Virus record (IMG/VR): IMGVR_UViG_3300022920_000008
Span: 1 to 58,146 of that record
Length of the DNA stretch: 58,146 bases
Strand: one strand, 5' to 3'
From: a virus
Numbering within the stretch: the stretch's first letter is position 1; every line of letters starts with the position of its first letter. The notes beneath the pieces were generated by a model. The model had not been told where the DNA came from. It did no database searches and worked only from the letters and a program-made list of their open reading frames with translations. Below, one piece after another: positions 1 through 8,194 of the stretch. Both the position numbers and the translations under genes were made by a program.

Positions 1-357
1 TCGAACAGGCTGGGCAGTCATACCACATACCACACCCACAAACATTAATCCATCGTGTACGGTTTTTAATATACCCTGACCATCCGGTTGATTGTTTTTA
101 AACTCACCAGTATAGCTGGCACCAGTACTCCATTCGTGATGACCAAAACCACACTTGCGATTGTCAGCAAACATTCCCACATAGCGTTCACCCTGTGTCC
201 ACGTCTTAGCCCCAGGACCATGTACTGCATCCTCAACAAAATGCCCAGCGCATGCACCCTCCCCACTGACCACATACAGGCCTATGCCATGTTCAGCACC
301 AGTATCACTTAGTTCACCATAGTAGTCACGACGTATTTGATAGTAATTGTTTAACAT
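1..357 (-). CDS. MORN-repeat protein, C-terminus cut by window edge
   Basis: An open frame starts at ATG 357-355 and runs off the left edge, so only about 119 N-terminal residues are visible. The protein shows at least two MORN-type repeats: YVGMFADNRKCGFG followed by YTGEFKNNQPDGQG, the usual Y-x-G-x-F-x-x-N-x-x-x-G-x-G pattern. MORN repeats form extended beta-hairpin arrays, often used for membrane or protein contact; the role here is unknown. The start overlaps the stop of the upstream sulfotransferase gene (stop TAA 353-351) and has a GGAG-type ribosome site about nine bases upstream. It is the last visible member of the minus-strand accessory operon. The family call is confident for the repeats, not for function. 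Confidence 0.75.
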   Translation of the reverse strand, partial: MLNNYYQIRRDYYGELSDTGAEHGIGLYVVSGEGACAGHFVEDAVHGPGAKTWTQGERYVGMFADNRKCGFGHHEWSTGASYTGEFKNNQPDGQGILKTVHDGLMFVGVVCGMTAQPVR

Positions 358-1034
358 CCAGCTAACTCCATTGCTAGTTTATAGAAGTCTCGTTCAGGTT
401 CAATCTCATCCAACACACGTTGCTTGCTGTCTGATGATAGATCCGCCCAGGTTATATAACGCATACCCAGCTTCGATAAGCTATCCGCGGTATTATGTGT
501 TAGTGTCCACTCGGGATCAGGGGCTAATCCATACTGTTGGAACAGTCGGTCAATGCCAGTTATATGATCTCTCCCCAGTATGAATACATGATCCATGTCA
601 CGCAAGCCAGCCTCAGCATGCTCTTGTGTATCTCCCCAGTGTGAATACTGCCAGTGGAAAGCACTTGGTAACACACGTTCTCTATTAATGAACCAGCTAT
701 CGAAGTCTACCGTCGTATGTACACCATACAACAAGTTCATCTCCAGACGGTGGAAGTTATATCCACTAACCACACGGCGTATGGGATCACGTAACATGGC
801 TGCATGAGCGTAGTCACCAGCTAACTGTGGTGTTACACCGTGACCCATTACTACGGTTACACCCAGTTGTTCAGCTTCAGCTACAGGATGTCTGGTTAGT
901 TCCACTGGATTGCCATAGTTTAATACTATCTCATCCGGACGTCTACAGTATGCAAAGCCTGGTTCAGCTTGGTAACGATTGACTATGTACAAGCCGCCAC
1001 ACTTGTATAGATGATGGAATGCTAGTTTATTCAC
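351..1034 (-). CDS. sulfotransferase-family protein
   Basis: A 227-residue protein of the P-loop-like sulfotransferase family, which moves sulfate from PAPS to a sugar or other hydroxyl acceptor. The N-terminal motif FHHLYKCGG (residues 6-14) matches the 5'-phosphosulfate-binding loop (usual form FxHIPKTGGT), and LRDPIRRVVSGYNF (81-94) matches the 3'-phosphate-binding motif. The loop carries KCGG rather than KTGGT, a mild departure. The start is GTG at 1034 with a very strong GGGGAGGAG ribosome site six bases upstream, and it overlaps the stop of the preceding small gene (TAGTG). A second sulfotransferase lies two genes upstream. The acceptor cannot be predicted; lipopolysaccharide or virion glycans are possible. 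Confidence 0.72.
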   Translation of the reverse strand: MNKLAFHHLYKCGGLYIVNRYQAEPGFAYCRRPDEIVLNYGNPVELTRHPVAEAEQLGVTVVMGHGVTPQLAGDYAHAAMLRDPIRRVVSGYNFHRLEMNLLYGVHTTVDFDSWFINRERVLPSAFHWQYSHWGDTQEHAEAGLRDMDHVFILGRDHITGIDRLFQQYGLAPDPEWTLTHNTADSLSKLGMRYITWADLSSDSKQRVLDEIEPERDFYKLAMELAGC

Positions 1035-1309
1035 TATAACTCCTCCCCGGGCATACTATAAAATGTCGTGTAGTCAGACAAAAAAAACCTTATATCAGCA
1101 ATACGCAGGTTCTGACCGAAATATTTTTTTAAAAAGGTCAGCAGAACTTTTTTATTCTGAGCATCAACCCATGGGCTACTATACTGGGGCAACTGTGGTA
1201 GTACCGTGGTATATACTGGGCATTTAATGCCGTGCAATCGCGGAGCGGCTTCGCCGCTTATAGTGGGTTGGATCAGTGGAGAAACGGCAATTTTATTTTG
1301 TAAGTTCAT
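1034..1309 (-). CDS. hypothetical protein between two sulfotransferases
   Basis: A 91-residue protein with no recognisable domain. I prefer the ATG at 1309 (MNLQNKIAV) over an in-frame ATG at 1327, because it shortens the overlap with the upstream sulfotransferase gene (which ends at 1293). Its stop overlaps the GTG start of the downstream sulfotransferase, so it is translationally coupled to both. It has one cysteine in the preferred form, a proline-rich middle (QLPQYSSPW) and a mixed hydrophobic C-terminal half. Its codons contain a strong GC-rich hairpin (AGCGGC-GAA-GCCGCT). It could be an accessory protein or substrate for the neighbouring modifying enzymes, but nothing in the sequence proves this. 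Confidence 0.55.
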   Translation of the reverse strand: MNLQNKIAVSPLIQPTISGEAAPRLHGIKCPVYTTVLPQLPQYSSPWVDAQNKKVLLTFLKKYFGQNLRIADIRFFLSDYTTFYSMPGEEL

Positions 1310-2060
1310 CGTACATCTTTCTTTCATACTGTGTATCTGCTTGTATCATGTGTTGTTGTTCACCGGGGAGATCACTGTATAGTATACTATAGCTCTTTTG
1401 AAATTTTAGTGTCTGACTGGTAACATTAGTACGTGTGATGTCTCGAGTACTATCGAAGCTGATGTTGTATTGTTCACATATACCTTCAAACTCTGCAATC
1501 ACATCCGTACCAGTACTTATATAGTGACTGATGCGTGGATGTGTGTTGGTCATAAACCAATCGTAATGTCGTTCAAGTACTTGTTGTTTGCGTTGGGTTA
1601 ATTCATCTGCTTGTTGTTTGTCAACGCTGGTGGTTGTTCCGTCCCAGTGTAGTATTTGGTTACTGTACAAGCGGTCGTACTCCATGATATCACGTGTGTA
1701 ATAGTCCTGACATTGGTTTAACCAGTCAATCATACTGGTATATCGCATGGGTCTAAAATGGTCTTTGTTGATAAACCATGTATAGAAGTCCAACTCTGTG
1801 GGGTCGTGTGGGTTCATATAGTGTAATTGACTGCGTACAAAGTTATACTGACTCATAATTCGCTCCACAGGATCACGCAATGCCGTAACATATATGGTGT
1901 CAGGGTCTGGTTCGTCAAACTTAACTGTGTGACCAAATTGCACTTGTTGCTCCGCTAGTTGGGGTTCACGGTCCACTGCACCAAAGTTTGGGTTGTGCCA
2001 CAGTCGTTCTATCAGTGTGGTGCCTGCTGTCTTGGGTATGTGTAGGAATTTTATCTTCAT
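1293..2060 (-). CDS. sulfotransferase-family protein
   Basis: A 255-residue protein with clear PAPS-dependent sulfotransferase motifs: LHIPKTAGTTL at residues 6-16 (5'-phosphosulfate-binding loop) and LRDPVERIMSQYNF at 61-74 (3'-phosphate-binding helix). The layout resembles heparan-sulfate-type family 2 enzymes and bacterial and phage relatives. Its motifs are closer to the family consensus than those of the second sulfotransferase downstream, and the two share spacing and the R-D-P-x-x-R pattern, suggesting an old duplication. It starts four bases upstream of the stop of the preceding radical SAM gene (ATG overlap), so the genes are co-transcribed. The acceptor substrate is unknown. Confidence 0.82.
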   Translation of the reverse strand: MKIKFLHIPKTAGTTLIERLWHNPNFGAVDREPQLAEQQVQFGHTVKFDEPDPDTIYVTALRDPVERIMSQYNFVRSQLHYMNPHDPTELDFYTWFINKDHFRPMRYTSMIDWLNQCQDYYTRDIMEYDRLYSNQILHWDGTTTSVDKQQADELTQRKQQVLERHYDWFMTNTHPRISHYISTGTDVIAEFEGICEQYNISFDSTRDITRTNVTSQTLKFQKSYSILYSDLPGEQQHMIQADTQYERKMYDELTK

Positions 2061-3088
2061 GTTCTACTCTTTCCCATTATTATATCCGTAATACAGTAAC
2101 ATGCTTCTTTGTTACAAATGATACTCTTGGTGGGCAAGTTGAACTCAGCAATCTGGTTTATGTGTCCCAGTGGTTGAGTCTTACCAGGGCGATCCGTATT
2201 CCATTCAGGCAAGCATGCTGCACGATGTATCTCTCCACGTTCGTTAATAAACAAGCCATCAATGCCAGCCATACAACGCCAACCTCTGAAGTCAATACGT
2301 TTGCTCAGGTATAAGTTGTGTGCTGTTAGTGGAAACTCCGTATAGTATCTGCCGTCACTTGTGCGGAATGTTGCCGCTACATCCAGTGGCATTGGGTTCT
2401 TGTCAAAGTCCACCACAGGCTCATCAGTAAACCTCAGTATGGTATCCGCGTCTATATATGCTTGTTGTGCTAGAGTGTATATGTGCATGCTCTCATGGTC
2501 AGTTAACCAATCATCAACCACTGGAACCTTTTCTATGTGCAAGTTCTGGGGCTGTGGGTTGTTCTTGATACTGTCAAAGAACTCCACACACTTGTCAAAG
2601 TATTCCTGTCTGGTGTGCATCATAACACGTACACTCAGCATTGTATAAGGCCACAGTGTCTCAATCACCTTTAACATGTGTTTTATACTGCTCTTCTCAC
2701 TGTGGAAGCTGAAGCTTACCCAACGATACATGTGTCTGGTCTTTTCCCAGAACGCAATGCTTTTACTGCCGTTGGTTGTTAATCCTATCAGCACATCGTT
2801 TTCATACAACCATACCACCAGTTCCTCAAACAAATCAAGTGCTGTGGGTTCACCACCAGTAAAGCTGATTACCAATGTCTCTCCTGGGTCTAATTTAGAT
2901 TTAATCTTTGTGACTGTGTCTTTGTAGTGCTGTATATCAAAATCAGGACTGCTTCCGCTATAGTTGTAGGGATGGCAATACTCGCAACTAAAGTTACATG
3001 TGTTGGTTAAATTCCAATTAATGTGAAAGTATCGGTTGTGATCCTGAAGTATTTCAATCAGTTCAGTGTCTTTACTTAGTGATAGCAT
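2057..3088 (-). CDS. radical SAM protein with C-terminal SPASM-like cysteine cluster
   Basis: About 343 residues from the preferred ATG at 3088, which has GGAGG upstream; longer in-frame starts lie inside the preceding gene. The core cysteines C31-x3-C35-x2-C38 (TCNFSCEYC) bind the 4Fe-4S cluster that cleaves S-adenosylmethionine, and FTGGEP (residues 76-81) is the SAM-contact motif. The C-terminal region carries a cysteine pattern (GWRCMAG ... AACLPEW ... CNKEACYC) typical of SPASM domains that hold auxiliary clusters. SPASM enzymes usually modify peptides, proteins or sugars. The next genes in the operon are a sulfotransferase, a small orphan and a second sulfotransferase. The reaction is unknown. 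Confidence 0.82.
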   Translation of the reverse strand: MLSLSKDTELIEILQDHNRYFHINWNLTNTCNFSCEYCHPYNYSGSSPDFDIQHYKDTVTKIKSKLDPGETLVISFTGGEPTALDLFEELVVWLYENDVLIGLTTNGSKSIAFWEKTRHMYRWVSFSFHSEKSSIKHMLKVIETLWPYTMLSVRVMMHTRQEYFDKCVEFFDSIKNNPQPQNLHIEKVPVVDDWLTDHESMHIYTLAQQAYIDADTILRFTDEPVVDFDKNPMPLDVAATFRTSDGRYYTEFPLTAHNLYLSKRIDFRGWRCMAGIDGLFINERGEIHRAACLPEWNTDRPGKTQPLGHINQIAEFNLPTKSIICNKEACYCITDIIMGKSRT

Positions 3089-3920
3089 AGTTTTTAATAC
3101 CTCCATATGGCAGACGTGCATTGCTAGTCCACTTGCCAACCTTTATATATCCATAGGGTAAATCGTTGACGCTTGTTCCCCATTTCCTATACTGATGTGG
3201 TAGCTTGACCCGTTTCATAACTTCATCATGTGTTAAGTCAGGACCACAATACAATGTTAAATTGTTGTTGCGGTATGTCATGGGCGTTACTATTCCCACT
3301 GAGCCCAGGTTACGACGGTAGTCTATTGTACGCAAGCCCAGTGAGATACCCAATGTTGGATCACCCAATAGTATGTCTCCGCCCTTGATATCGTAATTAA
3401 AATCGTTTTCTAATTGCTGGTCAGTTAATTGTACAAAGTCGCCGCCAAAGTTTATATCATAGCTGTTGTTAAACAATACGATGTCGCTAAGTCTCTTTAT
3501 GTAACTTAACGCTTCTATAAGGGGAGCAGCTTCCTCATGACGTGCTTGTTGTACAAGATACTGGTATTGTACAAACATGTCAATATGTAACTTGGGTAAA
3601 TTAAAATAAGTATCAGACTCAACATCCCCAGCCAAATAGTCATGTATTCGTACCTGTGGGCGTTCAAACACCACAGGATAATGGATTATCTCGTTGGCAA
3701 TGTATCCACATACGTCATAATAGTTGACATTTGTCTCTGGCCAGTTGCGATCATAGACAGCATCTAACAATCTGTCCAGTTCCATCTGCATTTCATCCAT
3801 TGTTTTATGCAAAGTTTCATTGGCAAGGGTGGGTGTTTGGTTGGTATTCAATGGTGTATCCAGTTGAACATCAATATAATCATGGTTGTCAAAATCAATT
3901 CTAAAATTACTCAGTCCCAT
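3072..3920 (-). CDS. hypothetical protein among radical SAM genes
   Basis: A 282-residue soluble protein of unknown family. It has an acidic N-terminal half with a predicted helical stretch (around DEMQMELDRLLDAVYD) and a C-terminal half rich in aromatic, glycine and basic residues (RKWGTSVNDLPYGYIKVGKW). There is no signal peptide, membrane segment or known catalytic motif. It overlaps the end of the upstream radical SAM gene by ten bases, and its own end lies inside the next radical SAM frame, so it sits within the same translationally coupled set. A partner or substrate-delivery role for the radical SAM enzymes is possible by position only. Confidence 0.65.
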   Translation of the reverse strand: MGLSNFRIDFDNHDYIDVQLDTPLNTNQTPTLANETLHKTMDEMQMELDRLLDAVYDRNWPETNVNYYDVCGYIANEIIHYPVVFERPQVRIHDYLAGDVESDTYFNLPKLHIDMFVQYQYLVQQARHEEAAPLIEALSYIKRLSDIVLFNNSYDINFGGDFVQLTDQQLENDFNYDIKGGDILLGDPTLGISLGLRTIDYRRNLGSVGIVTPMTYRNNNLTLYCGPDLTHDEVMKRVKLPHQYRKWGTSVNDLPYGYIKVGKWTSNARLPYGGIKNYAITK

Positions 3921-5188
3921 ATCTGATAAAACTCCCCAAATGCTGACGGAAAGTCTGTTCCGTTCAGTCTGTCAATGTGTCTCACATACTCATGTAGTGT
4001 GTTGTTCTTGTGACTTTGATCCTCACTGTTCATGAAGTCCAATAGCTGTGCAAACTCCTGTGCTGTAGGATTGTCAGGATACTGTGCCATAAAGTTGTTC
4101 AGCTTGTCAGTAATAATTTTCTTTGTAGTTAATGGCAACACCTTTGCACTCATGTATTGTGGATAGTGTAGTATACCTGGATGGAACAAACCATCGTGAT
4201 GACTTGCAAACTTCTCATAGCCCTGTGCCATAATCCATTCACAAAACTCCACTACGTAGAATATATTAAGTGCATGTACTGTGCCCAGTATCTTTCCCAC
4301 AATGTTGTCTGGTGCATTTTCCAATTTGTCAATTGTTTGCTCAACAGCACTCCAGTCCGTGGGATACCTTAGCCAATGGTTTCTGTCTCCAGTGTTGTCT
4401 ATACTTAACATAACTTCCACACGTTTGAACTTGCTCCACATCTCTACAATGTCATCAGGCATGATTGTTCCGTTTGTGTGGTAGCGTAGTTCTATCTGAT
4501 GTGCATAGCCACTGTCAGCACAACGTTTGAGAAAGCGTTTGTGGTTCTTTAAGTATAGTGGTTCGCCTCCAGCAAATATAAAGTGTCGCATGTTGGGCAA
4601 TAGTGGCATTACTTCCTCATTCCAGAAGTCATCATCCTTGGCCCAGTCAAACTCTCCACTTGCATGGTCGTCTACTTTCCACTGCCACTCACCAGCAATC
4701 TCAGCGTTGTCTACTTGGCTTAGTACTTTGGCATCATTTACCCACTTGCTGCTGTCTGTTGGCCTACACATAACGCATTTAACATTACATGTGTTACCCA
4801 AACGCAAGTCCAGTGTAATTACATCTTGTGACAAGTGACCATCATCAGCAGTGTTGTCTATAAGGTCCTGGATGTATTCTTCTCCCAGTTGTTGACCCCA
4901 GATATTGTTTTCGTTAATACGATGGCTTCTAATACCACTTCGTTCTTCACGAGTACAATGTTTACATGCAGGCAGTTGTTTGCCAGCTAACATATCCACT
5001 CGTGCTGACTTAAAGTAATTGCTGTTCCATATAGCATCAATAGTTGCCACATTAAAGTTTAATCGCTTGTCGTGCTTGGGAGGCTGTGCAAGACAACACA
5101 ACAATGCTGTACCGTCAGTATAGCTTGCCATGTGGATCCACGGCAGGATGCAAAACCCTTTGCCATGTTTTTCAGTTAGTTTATCCAT
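3911..5188 (-). CDS. radical SAM protein with N-terminal twitch/SPASM-like domain
   Basis: About 425 residues from the preferred ATG at 5188, which overlaps the upstream stop (ATGGATAA); the longer frame begins with GTG at 5224 inside the previous gene. The N-terminal domain has auxiliary-cluster cysteines C13, C31-C32 and C75-x2-C78 (CKHC). The core cluster motif follows at C134-x3-C138-x2-C141 (NTCNVKCVMC), and AGGEP is at 206-210. This order, twitch domain first and catalytic core second, is that of N-terminal-twitch radical SAM proteins seen in phages and bacteria. It is paralogous to the next gene upstream. The substrate is unknown. Confidence 0.82.
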   Translation of the reverse strand: MDKLTEKHGKGFCILPWIHMASYTDGTALLCCLAQPPKHDKRLNFNVATIDAIWNSNYFKSARVDMLAGKQLPACKHCTREERSGIRSHRINENNIWGQQLGEEYIQDLIDNTADDGHLSQDVITLDLRLGNTCNVKCVMCRPTDSSKWVNDAKVLSQVDNAEIAGEWQWKVDDHASGEFDWAKDDDFWNEEVMPLLPNMRHFIFAGGEPLYLKNHKRFLKRCADSGYAHQIELRYHTNGTIMPDDIVEMWSKFKRVEVMLSIDNTGDRNHWLRYPTDWSAVEQTIDKLENAPDNIVGKILGTVHALNIFYVVEFCEWIMAQGYEKFASHHDGLFHPGILHYPQYMSAKVLPLTTKKIITDKLNNFMAQYPDNPTAQEFAQLLDFMNSEDQSHKNNTLHEYVRHIDRLNGTDFPSAFGEFYQIWD

Positions 5189-6506
5189 CCTTGACCAATC
5201 TCTCAATTTGTTGGTATAGTTCACTGTCTATTGCGCTAAAGTTTTCGTTACGCATACGATCTAATGATCCAGTAAACTTGAGGAAGTCTGTTAAGTTCTC
5301 ATGCCAGTTTTCCAACTGTGGTTGTGACAAGTATCCCAATACGCCATCTATACTATTTTTAACCAACCAGTTCTCACTATACAACCAACTGCTGTTTTTG
5401 AACTTGGTTAACTGCTCAGTTGCACTCTCTCGCAACTCAACAGGTAAGTTTCTAATATCTAAATGTACAGGGTGTGTGTTGATTAAAATGTCAACACCAA
5501 TACTACGATCACGTGACGCACTAAGCTCTTGTGCAAATTCCAGTACTTCGTGTATTCTATTTATATTGTATATTTGCAGCACTGGTGTGATGTTACTGTT
5601 AACATTGGGTAACTCAAGAATGTTCCGGTAGTTACGCACTATGGTATCCCAACTGCGGCTACCACGTATGTAGTTGTTTACTTCGCCTATGCCATCCAAA
5701 CTTGCATTGATGTCACAGTCGTCAAACTTACTAATGCTTTCAATAAAACGTCGATTGGCATTTGTTAGGTTGGTGTTCATAAACACATTGATGTTTTTAC
5801 TGTAGCCTAGTTCAGCTGCACGATTGAGGAAGTCCATGTTGTTTTTAATCATAGTAGGTTCGCCGCCAGTCATATAAACTTTACGCAACGTTGGCATCCA
5901 CTCGTTGATGTTATCCCACAAGTCTGGTTTATCAAACTTTGTCAAATACTCTTTGCTGGCAGTCCATTCGGGTATCTCGCCAAATGTCTTCTCCATAACC
6001 TCAGTGTAGTTTTCTTCTGTGTCTTTTGTTTTCTGAAACTCTTTGGCAATCTGACTACTATTAAATGGATTGCACATACGACATGTCAAGTTACACAAGT
6101 TGCCCAAGCGCATATCCAAATACACTGGCGGCTTGTCTACTTCCATGTCTGCATCAATACTATCGTTAACACGATCCTGTATCTCTTGTAAGCCAATACG
6201 ATCTTCCCATTCCTGGTTGTGCATCTGGCGGAAACTTTTCTTGCCAACTTCTTCCTGTAAGTAACAATGCTTACAACTGCTGACTTTTTTACCATCAAGC
6301 ATTGCTTGCCTGATGTCTCGCATGTCCTGACTATTCCAGGCTTCAGCTAAACTTGTGGTATTGATGTCTAATTTTTTGCCATCTTGGTCACGCAATTGGC
6401 TAGGCTTGGCAATACAACAAAAGTCAATACTACCTGTTGTATTAACCATTAGACTAATCCAAGGGTATATACAGAAAGTATCACTAATTTTGTCTAGTTT
6501 ACTCAA
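5181..6506 (-). CDS. radical SAM protein with N-terminal twitch/SPASM-like domain
   Basis: A 441-residue paralogue of the adjacent downstream gene. The N-terminal auxiliary cysteines are C12, C30-C31 and C78-x2-C81 (SSCKHCYLQEE). The catalytic cluster is C138-x3-C142-x2-C145 (NLCNLTCRMC), with the TGGEP SAM motif at 213-217. The two proteins share the opening FCI(L/Y)PWI pattern and the IWNS/AWNS segment, so they arose by duplication but have diverged strongly. It begins nine bases after the thymidylate synthase stop, in the same minus-strand operon. Such enzymes catalyse radical modification of a peptide, nucleotide or sugar; nothing here says which. Confidence 0.84.
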   Translation of the reverse strand: MSKLDKISDTFCIYPWISLMVNTTGSIDFCCIAKPSQLRDQDGKKLDINTTSLAEAWNSQDMRDIRQAMLDGKKVSSCKHCYLQEEVGKKSFRQMHNQEWEDRIGLQEIQDRVNDSIDADMEVDKPPVYLDMRLGNLCNLTCRMCNPFNSSQIAKEFQKTKDTEENYTEVMEKTFGEIPEWTASKEYLTKFDKPDLWDNINEWMPTLRKVYMTGGEPTMIKNNMDFLNRAAELGYSKNINVFMNTNLTNANRRFIESISKFDDCDINASLDGIGEVNNYIRGSRSWDTIVRNYRNILELPNVNSNITPVLQIYNINRIHEVLEFAQELSASRDRSIGVDILINTHPVHLDIRNLPVELRESATEQLTKFKNSSWLYSENWLVKNSIDGVLGYLSQPQLENWHENLTDFLKFTGSLDRMRNENFSAIDSELYQQIERLVKDG

Positions 6507-6514
6507 CTTGACTC

Positions 6515-7369
6515 CTAAACCGCCATAGGGGCTTTAATAGTATCCATTGGCGTATATCCTTCAAGTATATACTCTTTAGGCTTGGTTGTCAATAGCTGAT
6601 CCAATGTTTTAAACTCTGGCATAATTAATTGTGGACGTTTTTGTGGTTCACGTACGGTTTGTTGTTCTACTTGTTCCAAATGATTGTGATAGATATGACA
6701 ATCACCACCACTCCAGACAAAGTCTCCCACCTCTAAGTCGCATAGCTGTGCTAACATATGAGTAAGCAAACTATAACTTGCAATGTTAAACGGCACACCC
6801 AAGAACATATCAGCACTACGCTGGTATAACTGGCAACTTAGTTTGCCATTGATTACTTTAAACTGCGCCATAGTGTGACAAGGTGGCAATGCCATTTTTG
6901 CAATTTCTGGAACATTCCATGCATTTAGTATAATGCGTCTACTGTCAGGATCGTTTTTAATCTGATCAATGATATTTGCAATTTGATCAACTCCACCAAA
7001 ATTACGCCACTGTTTTCCATATACAGGACCCAAGTCTTTATTTGTATCACTGTTGTAGTGTCCTAGTGCGACTCCTTGGTTGTCTGCGTTTGCTGTCCAG
7101 ATAGTCTTCTTACCAACAAGATTATCCTTAGTGTCACCAAAGTGAATTTCAGCAAGCCTACGCTCGTTGATTGATCCTTCAAGGAACCAAAGCAATTCAC
7201 TTACTACTGATTTCCATGCAAGTTTCTTTGTTGTTACTGCTGGAAATCCTTTGCGCAAGTCAAAACGCATCTGGTGTCCAAATACGCTACGTGTGCCAAC
7301 CCCTGTGCGGTCATCAACGTCTTCTCCAAAGTCTCTAATGTATCTTAATGCGCCTAAGTATTGTATCAT
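6515..7369 (-). CDS. thyA: thymidylate synthase
   Basis: A 284-residue ThyA-type thymidylate synthase that methylates dUMP to dTMP with methylenetetrahydrofolate. The catalytic cysteine is C164 in LPPCHTMAQF, followed by QLYQRSADMFLGVPFNIASY and the GDCHIYHNHLEQV dUMP-binding segment. The protein ends in the characteristic KAPMAV C-terminus. Length and motif order match the family. It lies in the same operon as dihydrofolate reductase, which regenerates the folate cofactor this enzyme oxidises. Its start overlaps the stop of the preceding nucleotidyltransferase gene. Function is secure. Confidence 0.97.
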   Translation of the reverse strand: MIQYLGALRYIRDFGEDVDDRTGVGTRSVFGHQMRFDLRKGFPAVTTKKLAWKSVVSELLWFLEGSINERRLAEIHFGDTKDNLVGKKTIWTANADNQGVALGHYNSDTNKDLGPVYGKQWRNFGGVDQIANIIDQIKNDPDSRRIILNAWNVPEIAKMALPPCHTMAQFKVINGKLSCQLYQRSADMFLGVPFNIASYSLLTHMLAQLCDLEVGDFVWSGGDCHIYHNHLEQVEQQTVREPQKRPQLIMPEFKTLDQLLTTKPKEYILEGYTPMDTIKAPMAV

Positions 7370-7779
7370 AATTTACCTTCTTGTCTAAGTTTAGCACGTA
7401 TCTTTGTTGCACTTATGTCGTGAATGTCAGTTCCCAAGTCATGCTCAGTAAATGTGTATCCTACACCTCGACCATAACTAATGTCAACGATGTTAGGCAC
7501 TACCATAATAATATACTCAGTCCCTGCCTTGTATCCATGCTTTAGTAATCCTGCTTTAATGTTAGTAATGACTTCTTTTTCATTAAAAGGATTGTCATCT
7601 TGTGTTGCAGTTCTACCTGCCCCAGCATCTTGTCCTACAATGCCGCCTACATCTCTAATCATAATTGCAACTTGTCCGGTTACCTCAAGTGCTTTTTTAA
7701 AAAGAGCAGTGTGTCCATCGTGCCATGGTTGCCATCGTCCAAGCATTTGTGTTGTTGGCTTCTTATAGTCAAACTTCAT
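7366..7779 (-). CDS. small nucleotidyltransferase (cytidylyl/adenylyltransferase-like)
   Basis: A 137-residue Rossmann-type nucleotidyltransferase. GRWQPWHDGH (residues 14-23) is a form of the GxFxPxHxGH nucleotide-binding signature, and ISATKIR near the C-terminus is the matching ISxTxxR motif. The family transfers AMP or CMP from a nucleoside triphosphate to a phosphorylated or acidic substrate; the substrate here is unknown. The signature differs from the RNPxHxxH of classical ATP sulfurylases, so that identity is not supported despite the APS-kinase-like neighbour upstream. It overlaps both flanking genes by several bases. Confidence 0.7.
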   Translation of the reverse strand: MKFDYKKPTTQMLGRWQPWHDGHTALFKKALEVTGQVAIMIRDVGGIVGQDAGAGRTATQDDNPFNEKEVITNIKAGLLKHGYKAGTEYIIMVVPNIVDISYGRGVGYTFTEHDLGTDIHDISATKIRAKLRQEGKL

Positions 7780-8194
7780 TAATTTCCATCCAACGTTGTA
7801 CTACTGGCATCAACTGTTGGTGGGCATTGTCAAACCAATCCTCTACATGATAGTCTACATTACGTGGTGGGTCAAACATATCATTTGTGTCTTCATATAC
7901 ACTTCTAGAAATAGTATCCATCCACACTGTATAGTCAGCATTGAACTCATAGCGTGTTAGTATGGTAGGACAAATAAAGTCGCACACTGCAACCTTGCCT
8001 GCCTTAACGACACCGTCAGCTAAGTATCTCATTCTAGATGCTTGTCTATTTCTTCCAATTGGACTGAAATCCCAATCATTATATTCTTTTCTAACTTGAT
8101 CAGCATTGATCCAAACACCGTTTATCAACTCAGCAAACGGCTTGGCTAGTGTTGTTTTACCACTGCCAGGTAATCCCATAATTAATATTTTCAT
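7769..8194 (-). CDS. APS-kinase-like P-loop kinase
   Basis: A 141-residue kinase with the Walker A loop GLPGSGKTT (residues 7-15), followed by NADQVRKEYNDWDFS and GRNRQASRM. These resemble the D-N-V-R ... DLGFS ... DR...R-R segments of adenylylsulfate kinases (CysC), which phosphorylate APS to PAPS. It is shorter than cellular CysC (about 200 residues) and lacks some C-terminal parts, so it could phosphorylate another small molecule. The two sulfotransferases in the same operon need PAPS, which makes the APS-kinase reading attractive but unproven. Its start overlaps the dihydrofolate reductase stop (ATGA). Confidence 0.62.
   Translation of the reverse strand: MKILIMGLPGSGKTTLAKPFAELINGVWINADQVRKEYNDWDFSPIGRNRQASRMRYLADGVVKAGKVAVCDFICPTILTRYEFNADYTVWMDTISRSVYEDTNDMFDPPRNVDYHVEDWFDNAHQQLMPVVQRWMEINEV

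Noticed and set aside
88-312. Plus-strand 74-codon frame at the left edge
   Set aside because: The minus strand here encodes clear MORN repeats coupled to the upstream gene; the plus frame is its shadow.
7366-7779. Reading the small nucleotidyltransferase as ATP sulfurylase
   Set aside because: The signature is GRWQPWHDGH, not the RNPxHxxH of sulfurylases, and the protein is far too short.
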